Source: Setoptus koraiensis
Taxonomy: Eukaryota; Arthropoda
Length of the DNA: 64,000 nucleotides
Direction of reading: 5' to 3'
Assembly (NCBI GenBank): GCA_048013815.1
Contig: CM106585.1
Location: 12,028,001-12,092,000, forward strand
Below are positions 1-12,639 of this stretch, one piece after another. The translations under genes and the position numbers were made by a program. Numbering within the stretch: position 1 is the first letter of the stretch; every line of letters begins with the position of its first letter. The notes below the pieces were generated by a model. The model had not been told where the DNA came from. It searched no databases and saw nothing but the letters and a program-made list of their open reading frames with translations.

Positions 1-3000
1 GGTGACTATTGTTGCCCGGCCTTGCAAGGGCAGCAACAATCTGGTTGCAATAATGCCCTTAGTGCGCATCACACACACGCACGCATGCACCGACAGCGCG
101 CAATGCGCTGCAGCACAACCAGCCAAACGTTGGCGCACCAAGAGGGAGCGCGCCAGGGGAGGGCACAATCTGTCGATTCGCCATGCTCATTTTACCGTAC
201 AATTTGTACGTGCGTTATCGAACTTTCAATATTCGACAGGGGGGGGGGAGGCGTTTCGTTCGGCAACCTGTGCGCTGATGAAATGTTATCGAACGCTCTC
301 CAAATTCCACGCCATTGCCTGTCCCCAAACTGAGGCTGAATCTGGCCAAAGCAAACGACTGACAGGTCAGGTGAAAGCAAAAGTTCCTTTGCCCCTCCCC
401 CACCTGCTCATTTCCTCACAGAAGGCTCCGTCTCCCATCACCAATCACGATTCTGGTATGAGCACGTACCAATCGACTGAGGCCTCCCTTCGGGAGATAC
501 TGCGAACAGGTTGCACCGACCAGCAGACGTGATCTTTTCAATGATCGACACCTGACGATGCTCGAAATAAACAAAAACGGCTGGCTTGTGACACACGAAA
601 ATGTTGAAATTGTTGAAATTGTTGTTTGGTAGCTAACCAATAAACATGTTGCATAAACATCGCGCGAAAACACCGACTCCCAGATCTGGCAGCTGCTTAT
701 TTCATTGGTATATCCAGCTCACATTTCCTGTAACTTTGCTCCCTCTCACTCTCGCCGTCTTGTGCAAACCATGATATAATGAGTACCGAAAAAGGCTCCA
801 CGGCAGCAGAGTCTTTCTCGGGATCGCTGTCCAGCTTCGGGCCATATGTACGGGCCATATGCATGAACCGTCGCCTAATAACTCTTTTACCAGTGGGTTC
901 CCTTACAGGGTCCCATTACTTGAATACGCCCGAGGTCAAGCATGACGCATGCAATCAAGACAATTGGTGGCCGCAATCAGGTCAACACATTAGCTAATCG
1001 CTAACGGCTACTCGAAACGCTTCCCAGCTTTACGGCACATTGCGGCACTTGTCACAAATTCCTATCACATTTCAAAAGCAGCAGTCAGTTGTCCTTGGCA
1101 GAACGCTGCCGAGCGTTAAAACGAAAGTATCCAGCCATCCAGTTGGGTTAGAGAACAGCGCAAACAATGACGCAATAACAATCTCAAATGATTTCTCTCT
1201 CTTGGCCAACGCTAATCTAGCGGGTGTCTATGAATACTAAGTTGTATTATATTGTAACTAGTAAGACGACTGCCTCTAATTGTTCTAATGAAAACCATGG
1301 GTTGAACACGGTGTTAGCCATTGTCCAGAACATATCTCATGTCTCAACATTTCTCATCTCGTGCGGCTTGCAGCAACTAGCTGCTGGCCACTACCATAAC
1401 TCTAACTATTCCGATGGATGCGGATTGCGAATTTATCCGTGTTAACGAAACACAATGAGAAGAAGTTAATTTTGCAGCTTACAAGTTAACTGTTAATCAA
1501 GCCGCTTCGAAGAATTTGCCGAGGCAAGCGGCCAGTAAACGCGGTTACGCACACACCTACATCTCCAACGATGGATAGATTTAATCTCACTGACAGGTTT
1601 GCTATTAATTTCACACGGGCTCTCTGCAATGGCAAAGCAATTCCAACTGAGCAACTGGGTGGAATAATAGTAACGTAAAAGATTAATAAATCACCACTAA
1701 TCTAACATATTTTGTTGTTCATGTAGCACCCATAGTTTAAATGATTTATGTTGCAGCATTGGGAATGTACTCAATTGAAACTGGCTGGCTGCCTTTTAGC
1801 TCTATTATTATGACAGCATTTGTTAACTATTCACGACAACAAACTTGATGATGGCTCACAACAACAAAATAGTTTGCTCTGTCTAACAGATACCCACTAG
1901 TTACTACTTACCAACAATAAAGCGTTCGTTCATGTCAGAGGTAAAAAGTTAAAAGGTTATTATTTATTCCTCCCATGTTTCATTATACTACACAATTGTC
2001 TTATGTTGTGTTGTGTTGTGTTGCTTTTTATTGTTTGTCAACGATGATTGCTAATTTGAAGAGCAACAATGCAGGCATCAATCAGCGGAAGAGCAATGTT
2101 GACCAATGTTACTCGATGCTGCTGTCAAACAAAACTGCAATATTGCCCAATGGATTGAGAACAGCTCGACAAACAATCATCGCAGGTGAGTTTCGCTCAC
2201 TAAAAAGCCAATCTAGCGCGACAGGTAACTTTTTTTTATAAGGTGTCGTTAATGCCGGGACATAAACACACACAGGCTTGGTGTGGCAATCTCACAACTG
2301 ACAAGCGCACCGATGTGAACAGCAACCAATACAGGATACACAGATACACGAACACTCAAAAATACTCAAAAATACTCAAATACTCAGATACTCAGATGCC
2401 CAGCTACTCAAATACTCAAATACACAATTGCTCAGTCACAAAGCACAACCAAAACTAACAGGTGCAATCATAGACCCTTGGAAGTTTTTATGCAAGGGAG
2501 CTGTAATGTGGCATGCAGGTCTGGAGTTATGTAACCAAGTTTTCATGCAACAGCGACACACACACACAAGCGACGAAACGTTTTTAGATACGCTGATGTA
2601 ACTTTATGAATTATCACAATGAATTTTATCGAATTACTTTTCGGCTAATGCCTCGCAACAACATTGTGTGTATCATGGATGCATTTCAGTGGAATGAGTG
2701 TGTGCGAACTACATTTTATTGCTCGACGTCACTCGACTTATTTGATTAAAAGTGACACAGGGATCTGTCAGTTGCACCTTGAGCAGTTACTACGACCGTC
2801 ATAGTTCGACGATACCACTGCAACTATCTCGTTTCCATGTACTGACAAGCCTTCACTCTCAATAAATAGAGTGGCTAACTATTATTTAAGTGTGTCGTCA
2901 TTAGAGGCTCGTAATAATAAACCACTCCACTTGTAACTAATCAACCTTACTCGTGTTTTTACTGCCTCTGTTTGCCTCTCGATCAGCAACATTGATACTG

Positions 3001-5973
3001 GAACAGAGGTAATTAGGTCACTACAAGACTACAGCCAGACACCATCAGATTAGTTTAGTAGATTAGAACAGGATCTCTGGCATGGCAAATTCACAGTTTT
3101 AAAGCGAGGCCGACTGTATGCTGAACTAGACTAAAATTAAGCTCGCACCATGCATCGCTTGACTCGGGCGATAAATCTTTTTATTTCTGACCGCTCATGG
3201 CGGATAGATTCAAGCTTCACTCCATACTTAATCCCTGCTACCGTTGTTGAACTTTCTCTCTCGGATTACCGGAGCATTCCCAATAGATAATGACAACTAA
3301 CAAACACTCAACAAATGTTCCACACAACCATTAATTCATTTGTATGCAAATCGTTTACAGTTGATTATGTAGTCGGCAGTCTGGCTGATGATTCGTTGTC
3401 ATGGTCGGACGTATTCGGAAAGTTGTAAATCTTCGCAACAACTGATAGATAGATTGTATGAGCACAAATATGAGGGTCTGGAGAAAAGAAATGATTGCGA
3501 GCAGTCAAACTTGATATAGTAGTTGTTTGTTGCACAGTCACATTCACAGTTTTTCATCTCTCACCGTCATCTTGTTCTTGGCCACTCTCAAATAGATACA
3601 GAAAAGGTCTCTTTACAAACAACTGGATTCATGTAACACACCCATAGCTACTGCAAAGTAGGTTGCTACTACTGCACTAATATCTGTACATTGATATCAA
3701 TATTCATCGCTTTGAGATCATCATTCTAACCTGTTCTGACTGCTATCAGAAGAGAGGTGAAGTCATCTCGTAATTATTATTATTGGAAACGTTTCAATGA
3801 TAGCGTCACCCTAACAAGAGCTGTACCACTGGAAAACGTTTAGTCGGTCACACAAACAAAATCAGTTCACCTGTCCTCTCTGTGGTGTGTGCAATACTAA
3901 CAATTGTTCACCACCAGATTGTTGCTCGCCTTGTTGCCGCCAGAATAAAATAAGAAGAGTTACAAGTTCGAGTGCTCACCTGTTAGAAAATACACAATAT
4001 CAATTTATTATCTATTCAATGCGAACAGTGGCATTGCTCTTTAGATTTAGGTGAGCTCAAGTACCAAAACGAAGCTGAACACCGAAAAAATTATAGGCCC
4101 AAGATTGCGCAGAACCGCTACTGGCCCGACATAATCTAACAACTATTATTCAGAGTAGCTAAAATGGAACATTGATCAAATTGATTTGCGTGCCATGATC
4201 CATCAGTGATAGACACAAGCCAGATATATAGAGGGGATAAAAATAAAGACATTTATCCAAATAGACGCATTACAAATAGGACAGGTGATTGTATCTTGTT
4301 TTCCACCGTTTGTATCTGCGGTTGTTTACATAGATTGTTCAATGATTACACATGATGTTATGACACAATGTTATCATTGCAAATAGTAAATAATAAATGC
4401 ATTCCATCTTTCTATGGCAAACATTTTCTTCTGCTTCCGCTTTCAGGTAACTGCTTGGTGTGTTAACTGGATTCTAGTTCTGATTTTTACTTTATCAATA
4501 AACAAGTGGCATGTCAGATTCGAGTTGTGGTAGCTCAGTCGGTTATCGACGAGGCTGTCAAACATGCAATAAACAGGTGAAAAATTTGTTTCCTTTATAC
4601 TAATTGGTTGTTAGTTGGCCGTCGTATAATTAGAAACAAAATTAACAAACAGTTGTATATATCATAACAGTGTGCGCTTTCAGTTGTGTTGCTTGATTAC
4701 ATTAATTAATGACTTGCAAGCCAGAGTGAACATTACTTATGTAACAATTTCTGGCTTTCTTTAAATCTATTCGACAACATTTATGATAACAAATGGCTAC
4801 AGTAAATCTTCATGCTAAAAGCTCGAAGTAAGAGAGCGACTTGGAGATTATTATAATTAGTCTGCTGCTGGTTTCTGCATTAATAATCGGCCTGCAACTT
4901 TTACTGCCAACTCTTGTCTCCAATCTCACAATGTCAATATGAAGCAATAGCACTGTGCATTTTCAATCGATTCAATTGACAGGCCTTAAGCTATGCCTGG
5001 TTAATTAATAGAATCCCTTATGGCAGACAGATTATGTGATAGTGACCTTGATAACATCTTCGAGCATAGACAGATTAGTAAAGTTTGCATCGTATTTCTA
5101 TCTCGATAGTTCTGTCTGACAAGTCTTGTGAGTTGGCGCTATTGTTTGGATTTGTTTGTCATTGAGCACTGAATCGAACAAGCCTTATCTTCTCCTAGCG
5201 CTGTATCATTGAGTTAACTCGACGACTAGACCTGGTTAAGCAAAATGTACACAATTAGATACATTCTTGCAAGAACTCAACCTGAATCACATTGCCTATG
5301 ACTTATTCATCATATCTCATCATAATGCAATTCGAGGAAAGTTTGAGTCGTGATTGCCCAGTAGCAGAGCGACTGATGATTATTCAACTATAGAGTTCAA
5401 CTGTCGCTAAGGCCAAATTGGTTCGACAAGTATCTTATCGAGAGTCACATTGTCGCTGGTGACATTCACGGAGAAATGTCCAGTGCATAGATTTTCTCAT
5501 TTGCTCTATGATTTTACATTGTGTAACTATGATGAAAGAGATTCACGTCCACTGGTGTCGACATGCTAACTATTTTCGGTGACACAATTTCAGTACCCAG
5601 TCTGAATTAGAAAAATAGAGAAATTTTGTGCGATTCGAGCACGGAGCCCAATAGATTATGGTACTCTCGTTTAAATTATGTGGCCCATCTCTCATGATGT
5701 CTGTAACCTGTTACATATCTCAATGATACTTGACTAGGCTGAAGTGAACCTGCTTTCACACAGATACTCGCAACCTGTTCTCTGACAAGATTGTGAGCAA
5801 GATTTTGACAGTGGTGAGCTTGTCAAATTCAAACAGCTGATCCCTGGTGTTAAAGCATGGTGATGGATTTTTTTATTTACTTCTAGACTCATCTTGACCC
5901 GATGATATTGTTCGACCGTAATAACAGCTAGCCCTTTCATATTAAACGCAATCAGAATTTTTCAGGTGTGATC
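1..5973. other. AT-rich region without a recognised gene
   Basis: About 6 kb with no long or recognisable coding sequence on either strand. The largest open frames (for example 2-532 on plus) show no known motif. Two short exon-like segments are worth noting. One is an ATG-led frame at 2043-2188 that ends at a strong CAG/GTGAGT donor. The other is an ATG-led frame at 4512-4577 followed by GTGAAA. The first would be in frame with the ECH1 start if spliced to the acceptor at 5964, but nothing else supports it. The region could be intergenic DNA or the intron of a gene to the left. Confidence 0.5.
2352..2425. repeat. ACTCAAATA-type minisatellite
   Basis: A short imperfect tandem array of 8-10 base units built on ACTCAAA and ACTCAGA, about eight copies. 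It lies in the gene-free left end and has no visible coding role. Confidence 0.7.
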
Positions 5974-7009
5974 ATGTTTGCAATAGTTAGAGGCGTTGGC
6001 CGCTCTCTCGTTCCCAGAAGACAATCAGGCATCACGGTAGGTGAGTGGCCCTAACTGATGGCTCAACCTGTATATCCGACACTGTCTAATAATAATCACC
6101 TTTATTTCAACACATCCTTGATTCTTAAAGTCAGCTATCTTTTGTATAAATCAATCAAGCGATAACCTGGCATTTGAACAAAAACATTACCATAACATTT
6201 CGTTTGACAAGGTCTCGGAGCATGTTGCTTTCATCAAATTGAATAGACCCAAAAAGAGAAACGCCGTAGATTTCGCCACTTGCGATGAACTTTGTCGGGC
6301 ATTTGAGGATTTTGAGAACAACAAGGAATGGCGCTGTGCCATACTTAGTGGCGAGGGAAAGGATTTTACCAATGGATTGGATTTGCAAGAAGCTATGAAC
6401 CAATTTGGCGAGTTTGCACAAATCGACGATGTCGGTAGAAAAGCCAAGGCAGTCAAAGGGATGGTGGAAAAATTCCAGGCCCCATTCAAAGTTATGGACA
6501 GATTATCGAAACCATTAATATGTGTTTTGCACGGCAATTGTATTGGTCTGGGCATGGAATTGGCCGCTGGTTGTGATGTCCGTTATTGTTCGGAGGACAC
6601 AAGCTTCTCAATTCGTGAAGTTAAGATAGGCATAGCTGCAGATGTGGGAAGCTTGCAGAAACTTCCCCTTCTCATGTCTAATCAAAGCTACCTCAGAGAA
6701 CTCGTCTACACCGGAAGACCTATGCCAGCTTCTGATGCGCTCAAGTTTGGTCTAGTTAGCAGGATATGTCCGTCCAAACAAAATACTTTCGAAGAAGCTT
6801 TAGCACTGGCTCAAGAGATAGCCAAACTATCGCCAGTTGCTGTTCAAGGATCTAAAGTTAATCTTAGATTCAGCACAAACCAACCTTTTGGAGTTGGATT
6901 AGAATATGCAGCTGTTTGGAATATGGCCATGATGCAAAGTAAGGATGTTGCCGATGCCATCACGTCTATCATTACCAAAAGTGATGATACTAAGTTTGAC
7001 CCGTATTGA
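5974..7009 (+). CDS. ECH1: Delta(3,5)-delta(2,4)-dienoyl-CoA isomerase, ECH1-like
   Basis: Two exons, 5974-6040 and 6135-7009, joined at G/GTGAGT and TCAG/CT, give about 313 residues (human ECH1 is 328). ECH1 shifts conjugated double bases in dienoyl-CoA during beta-oxidation of odd-position unsaturated fatty acids, in mitochondria and peroxisomes. The first exon, starting MFAIVRGVGRSLVPRRQSG, is basic and Ser/Arg-rich like a mitochondrial presequence. The crotonase core follows: NRPKKRNAVD, GKDFTNGLDL, GNCIGLGMELAAGCDVRY, then REVKIGIAADVGSLQKLP. The AADVG Asp and REV Glu typical of ECH1 are present. The third acidic residue, Asp in mammalian ECH1 (GVDL context), is Glu here (GMEL), as in enoyl-CoA hydratase. 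No C-terminal peroxisomal SKL is present; the protein ends KFDPY. Start chosen for the presequence; an acceptor at 5964 suggests a further 5' UTR exon. Confidence 0.9.
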
Positions 7010-8356
7010 TCGCTCTTTCACAACCGAGACGTTTCTTTCTAAAAACTGATCGCGAGAAGGCAAAGAAACGAACGACACTCACAACGTTCCTTATTAAATT
7101 GAGCTCATCGAGTCACAAACCCTGTACGATTTGTTAGATAAATGAACGCTTTTTGGGTCCAAAAAATACCCACCTAGGTACAATCAAATTTTTGTTTTTT
7201 TTTTTATTTTTCTATAAACAGCATGAAAACGTTGCCCACGAACACCAAAGAATTTGAGGTTTTATGATGTAACTGGCGAGATCACAACATCGAAGACTAG
7301 ATTTTCGAGCGCTCACACTGAGTGTTAGTGTGATGATATAATGATAAGGCGAGCCAGTGAGACGGTGAGATATTGAGTCGAATGGCAAGCACTATGCAAA
7401 AGTGCCATCAGTAGTTTAAAGGCGTCTTCAACATGAGCGGCTAATTAGTCATAATGAAAGATGTTCATTTCGTTGTTTTGGCAGTGCTTCAGTGATCATA
7501 GCTCAACTAATTAAAACTTTCTTTTAGCGACGTTCCATAATTGCCTGCTACAACATCTACTAGTGCTGATCGAATAATGATGAGTTTGGCTTCATTGGCC
7601 CCCGCGTTTGCTCAAGTTACGACTTAAGTTAAAGCAAGAAAAGGCGAGCTAAAGATGAGTAAAAAGATGATACTACAAAGAATGTAGTGCCAAGGGAGCT
7701 ATATTAGCTATGATAATGATAGCTATCAGATAATTGCATAACAAACACATGAACTGTCAGAGTCGTCGACAGGGTATGCATAATATAATATTACTACTCT
7801 ATATTTAACTGTAGGTATATACAGGAAATCCATTGATGACGGTGTTTTTCTTTATTTTCAGTTTGAGCTTTTTCCTTTTTGTTTCTTTTTCTCTTCATTG
7901 CAACAACTCTGCTAGATTGATTCTGCTGCATTCTGTTCATTGAATCCCGGGCTAATCTCTCTTTTGTCATCAATCACATCATAGCTATCCAGCTCGCTTC
8001 TCTATATATATATATTATGACTGTGCCTAGCGATTGTCGAACACTTCGCAAATGCTACTGCTCCCAATGCAATCTTTCGCACCATCGCAACGGTCTTTAG
8101 ATAGTGCTATAGCGACTGTGCGAGGGTGTATAATTGAATTGTGAATTTATTGAGCGCTGACTAGTTAATAATTAGATTTTTCACAATCGATTAACTCATC
8201 ATTATTAGTTCTATCAAGTTTTGATAATCGGCGCTCATGTAACCGATTACCACACAAAACCACACAAAACCTAAACGCAAAACGTGAAATTCAGAAGATC
8301 TTTTCAAATCATAAAAATATAAGATAAACACATTGCAAGTCAACTAGGCCATATAA
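7010..8356. other. Intergenic DNA between ECH1 and the TRIC gene
   Basis: 1.35 kb of AT-rich DNA with the ECH1 3' UTR at the left and the TRIC promoter and 5' UTR at the right. A T-rich run lies at 7190-7215 and a short TA run near 8005. No coding segment seen. No canonical AATAAA is evident just after the ECH1 stop. Confidence 0.6.
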
Positions 8357-9540
8357 ATGGACGTGCTCGACATATCCGACCAACTGGTCAAATTGACCAT
8401 GTATCCCTACTTCGAACTGTGTCACTTAATCATCTGTTGCATGAACATTCGCGCCGATCTCGGCCAAGGTGAGTCCCAGTTGAGCCCATGAATTATCTGG
8501 ACATAGCAGTGTATCATTTATTAATCAATTTTTTCCATCTCGGCACCGTCTCTACAATTGTCGCCCAACATTGTGTGACACCCCTAGGTGCCCTCTTCTT
8601 CTCTAGGCGGCACCCGTTTGCATGTTGGCTGTCCGCCATGCTTACGATGTTCGCCTCGACACTGTTATCAAATTTTATGCTCAACGAACCAATTGTTGCC
8701 GCCTTCTCAAATACCCAACACACGCTACTAGCCACCATTGTCTGGTACGTGATGTTTTATTCACCATTTGATATCAGTTTTAAATTATGCAATTTTTTAC
8801 TCGTGCGCGCCATTCTGGAAATCAGCAACGAACTATACAGATGTAACAGAATACTTCACGGTGTTGTATTGACTTCACGCATCTACCCAAACAGTTATTT
8901 CTCTATCTGGATTATGGGTGTAATACAGGGCAACGGATCTGGCCTCATAAGATTGCTAGAGAGGTTGTTTCGTGGGGCGAACATAGCACCAACCATTAGT
9001 GAATTTATGCAACCAAGCAGCGCTACCAAATACAGTTTAATAGCTTCGTTGGTGTTCATAGTGGACAGAAAAAAGAGCGACATTTATCTGTTGAACGAGA
9101 TGCCTCACAATTTAATCTATTTATGTCTGGTGTTGTTCTTTGTTTATTTCAAGTTGTCCTCTTTATTAATTGGCCTTCATGATCCATTTTTGCCCGTAGA
9201 AAATCTCATTAGTGCCCTAATATTTGGCGGTATTTGGGACGCAATAGAGCGTGTTTTATCACACAACAGCACCAACAAGCAAGAAGGTCACCATCAGTAT
9301 CAGCGCATGAGACATCATCAGAATCGTTATCGTTCAGGCAGTGGACAAACCAGCAGTTCATCAGGCCAAATGAATCATTCATCAATATCGCCTATTTCAA
9401 CAACGGCTAGCATCTCGACGAGTAGCAACAATATCAATAGCAACAACAACAGGATACCACCAGCAGAGCAACAGACATCGCGTAATGTCCGGCAAATGTG
9501 CATGCCAGTGGAGAGGCGCATCGTCAAAGAAGTCACCTAG
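8357..9540 (+). CDS. TMEM38: Trimeric intracellular cation channel (TRIC, TMEM38 family)
   Basis: Two exons, 8357-8468 and 8588-9540, about 354 residues. TRIC channels form trimers in the ER or sarcoplasmic reticulum and carry the counter-flow of potassium during calcium release. Family marks seen: the N-terminal KLTMYPYFELCHL helix, the junction LGQGALFFSRRHPFACWL, WYVMFYSPFD, VIQGNGSGLIRLLERL, then repeated hydrophobic helices. The RRHP element and the Gly-rich VIQGNGSG helix match the two pore repeats. The last ~90 residues are a hydrophilic Ser/Asn/Gln/His-rich tail ending in VERRIVKEVT; vertebrate TRICs also end in a charged tail, but this one is longer (family about 300 residues). The splice phase (G / GT) restores the conserved motif exactly, which fixes both the intron and the upstream ATG. 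TRIC-A versus TRIC-B cannot be told from this. Confidence 0.92.
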
Positions 9541-10004
9541 ATTATCATATAACAAATATCAAGTGTTACATAGTTGCAGTCCAGGCTATTTACACTGATC
9601 TGTGAGCCTGTTGTTGTGGACGTCGTTTGTTTATTGCGTCCACCCGTCTGCCTACTGTAGCCGATATGTCATCAGACGAAAAAAATCCTCATTAGAGGCT
9701 CCTGAGAGGATATTTAATCGATAGAGGACCATTGATTATTCATGAATATCCGGAAAGTTTCGAAAAACTACGGGGTTAAATCAAAATCAAGCCAAAATCA
9801 ATTCAATTTTACCGCGCGAAAATGAAGTGAATATATCAAAAGCATGACCATTTTTCGCATTTGGACTCATTCGCATTTGGATGACTGTAAACATATCTCA
9901 CCTGGCCATTGTCCCAATCAATTGATTCAACGACAGGACTCTCCTCTACAGTTTATCATGGATATTTAATCTCAACTCTTCCTAGGCGATTTTCCATCGA
10001 CGAC

Positions 10005-10613
10005 ATGATGAATTTTATTGAGTCAAGCGTTAAGAAGTGGATCTGTCCATCGGATAGGGAGCTAACGCTACGCGCTAAATTAGATTCAGGTTGGTCATTC
10101 CGAACAAATTCAACTTGTTCATCTACCATAAGTGAGGCCGAACAAGAAGCAATAGCCAAAGTGTTGCAACGAGCTAGTCAAATTCAACAGATCGAAGATA
10201 TGAGAGTCAAAAGTCTAAACGAGAAGCTAGAGAATATCAAAAAACAAGCCAGAGGAGACGGAAAGAAAAATTGTATATTGTGCAATGATCAGCCGAGGAT
10301 CTTCTCTAGATTCCATACGTGTAATGACTGCCATAATGTTAGTATTAGCCATGCTATATAATATTCACCTTGTGTTCGATAAGATCAATTCTCAAGTCCG
10401 CAAACTAATGGTAACTCAGTCTAATCTTATAAACAATTTTGTTAATTTTACATTATATCCATCACTCAGGCTGTATGCAACAAATGTAGCTTAGACACCT
10501 ACAATTTAGACTCTGATGAATCTATATGGTTATGCAAAATTTGCTCTGAGACAAGAGAGGTATTCAAGAAAACTAATATGTGGACGCAATATTGTCATTT
10601 ACCAAACAATTAA
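10005..10613 (+). CDS. Rabphilin/Noc2-like Rab effector, Rab-binding domain only
   Basis: Two exons, 10005-10337 and 10470-10613, joined in phase 0, about 158 residues. Rabphilin and Noc2 bind GTP-loaded Rab3/Rab27 on secretory vesicles. Seen: KWICPSDRELTLRAKLDSGW, which is nearly the family N-terminal signature, then the Rab-binding helix (residues 41-83), then a FYVE-type zinc finger with all eight cysteines (90, 93, 106, 109, 114, 117, 133, 136), ending LCKICSETREVFKK. Translation stops right after the finger, so there are no C2 domains; this is the layout of a minimal Noc2 (RPH3AL), and shorter than mammalian Noc2 (about 300). The frame stays open upstream of 10005 but without an ATG, and an acceptor TCCTAG sits at 9981-9986, so a 5' UTR exon is likely. 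Alternative: an N-terminal isoform of Rabphilin. Confidence 0.85.
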
Positions 10614-10817
10614 TTTCATTTGAACAACCTCAGTAACTTTACTTAAGCAACTCACAAAGTAGATTTGAAAGAAAAGTTTCGACGCTTCTCTTTGTTTATG
10701 TTTGCCATCATCTCGACTGCTACTAAAAAAAGTTTTGTTGAGATTCAATCTTCCTTTTTTATTTAACAATGGAATGATTGATCTCAGTTTGTTAATCTCA
10801 TTCGTGTAACTATTGAA

Positions 10818-10823
10818 AATAAA
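10818..10823 (+). terminator. Poly(A) signal of the Rabphilin-like gene
   Basis: AATAAA about 205 bases after the stop codon. A TTTATT at 10845-10850, that is AATAAA on the minus strand, may serve the convergent oxidoreductase gene, so the two 3' ends probably meet or overlap here. Confidence 0.5.
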
Positions 10824-11241
10824 ACCTCTCATTAGCAATAATTCTTTATTTTCGCTGCGTCGGTTGAAGTCAGATATTCATATAGAGATGATAGTTCAAA
10901 GGTGTGTATACTTTTTGCACTGTGAGAATCAACTATAAGCCGCTTATTTTTAGCAATCCCATTTAAATAGGAAAAAATGTTGCAAAATCGCGGCCTTCTA
11001 CTAAGCTGGTAACTAATTATACTATGATTAGTAAGGCAATAAAAAATTACACCCCTCAACAACAGACACTATACAACAGACCTATAGAAAATTGCACAAA
11101 TCAGGAATAATTCAGGACATAGCGATGTCAATGGAAACACTTGTCACAATAACGGAGCTCACACGACAAGATCCAGGGGATAGAATCTTGTTAACAAGTA
11201 AGTGTAAGGGGAGTATCGTTGAATGTAGTTTGATTGCGAGC

Positions 11242-12639
11242 TCAATTTAATTCTTCAATAACCTCAAATTTTATGCCTTTCGCCATCAGTCTCTCTATTA
11301 GATTTGTGTCTCGGAATGCGGCACCAGGACTAAGTACACCATAGCCGGGTAGTTTGGATCTATCATTCAGAAGGGTAATTGCTGCTTGTACTATAATTAT
11401 TGCTGTGGCTATATATCCTGGATCTGGGCCACTCACCCTTGTGACTATCTTCTTTATGGGTGGTTCATCGTGCTGACGATCAATATCATCGTATTTGTCG
11501 CTCCAACCATAACCAATTATAGTATTTGAGAAAGAGTTTTTCATCAAGGATTCGCGGTTTATAGTGCCTTTTTTGACAACCCCCATTGAGAAGAACCTAG
11601 GAAAGGTCTCGAGTAGATAGCAGCCGATCTTGAAATGAGTCAAGAAATTAAATATAGAAGCAAATGCCAGAACTTTCGCGGCGCTCATAAGTGACCCAAT
11701 CCGGATGTACGTCTCGCACGCTACAGGACGTTCGTTCTGGTTGTGATACTTATATAATTCGCTTCTTCTAACAACAGACCTATCCGAACCCATGAATGTA
11801 GCACAATATCCCTTCTCATCTCTATGGATGAATCCTCGCTGCGGCAACCGATATTTAGGCTTTGATTTGGGGCTCGGCAGCACTTCCTTAAACAGTTTAG
11901 CCCTAACGGGCGCTAACTCTTTCGAATTGGCCAGGCCATGTATCGCAGACCACCATGTTCCATAGTTAATTTGGGCCTTGCCGGCACAATCCCATTCCAT
12001 GATAATCTCGCAACCTACCAGATCCCCTTTGCAAACACTTTTTGTCCATGTTATACCACAGTCTGTCGGTATAGAATCCCAACCTGCAGCTCCAATAAGA
12101 TGAATTTTCTTCTGCTTGGCCTTTTCGTGGTATTTCAGTTGCATTGTTTCCAAAAACTGCGGCTCACCAGAAATATCTACGTAATCTGTAGCAGCTTCTA
12201 AGCAAGCTTTAACGACAGGTTCACCTGTTGACGAGTGAAAAGCGCTGTTGGTTATTAAATTTATATCAATATAGTGAAGAGAAGAGTGAAATTATGTGAA
12301 CAAATAATTGCTACTAATATCCATTTATCGTAACTCACCAAAGAATCTATAAGGTCCAACAACACTAATCACCAGTGTTGTTTGTTTGCACATTGCCAAC
12401 ACAGAGTCATAATTGTCCGAATCGGCCTCAATCGTTGACACATGGCTGGAATCAATATTTGTGTGGACCTTGGCATCAGTGAGAACTTTGCGTAATTTGT
12501 CTTTGTTTCTGCCAGCCACGGCCCACTTGATATTGTCTGAGGCCTTGGTACAATTAAGCATCTCTTCGACGACATACTGGCCAGTAAAACCAGATGCTCC
12601 ATAAATAATAATATCAAATTGTCGTTCACTTGATGTCAT
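11242..12639 (-). CDS. SCCPDH: Saccharopine dehydrogenase-like oxidoreductase (SCCPDH)
   Basis: Two exons on the minus strand, 12639-12339 and 12224-11242, about 427 residues (human SCCPDH is 429). The split codon G/GT restores the sequence FFGEPVVKACLEAATDY. The N-terminus holds a Rossmann nucleotide-binding site, IIIYGASGFTGQYVVEEM (residues 10-27). This is followed by WAVAGRNKDKLRKVL and, in exon 2, DYVDISGEPQFLE and AGWDSIPTDCG, all typical of the family. A hydrophobic stretch in the C-terminal half (KVLAFASIFNFLTHF) fits the known lipid-droplet and membrane association. The true substrate of SCCPDH proteins is unknown; despite the name they are not proven lysine-degradation enzymes. The gene is convergent with the Rabphilin-like gene. 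Confidence 0.92.

Noticed and set aside
2043-2188. Possible upstream coding exon of ECH1
   Set aside because: It ends at a strong donor and would be in frame, but it would push the good mitochondrial presequence inside the protein and is 3.8 kb away. Kept only as a note.
4512-4577. ATG-led short frame before a GTGAAA donor
   Set aside because: Only 22 residues, no similarity, weak donor, and splicing to the ECH1 acceptor at 5964 would give an immediate stop.
4525-4590. tRNA-like string TGGTAGCTCAGTCGGTTA
   Set aside because: It resembles a tRNA D-arm, but no matching acceptor stem, anticodon arm or GGTTCGAATCC-type T-arm follows.
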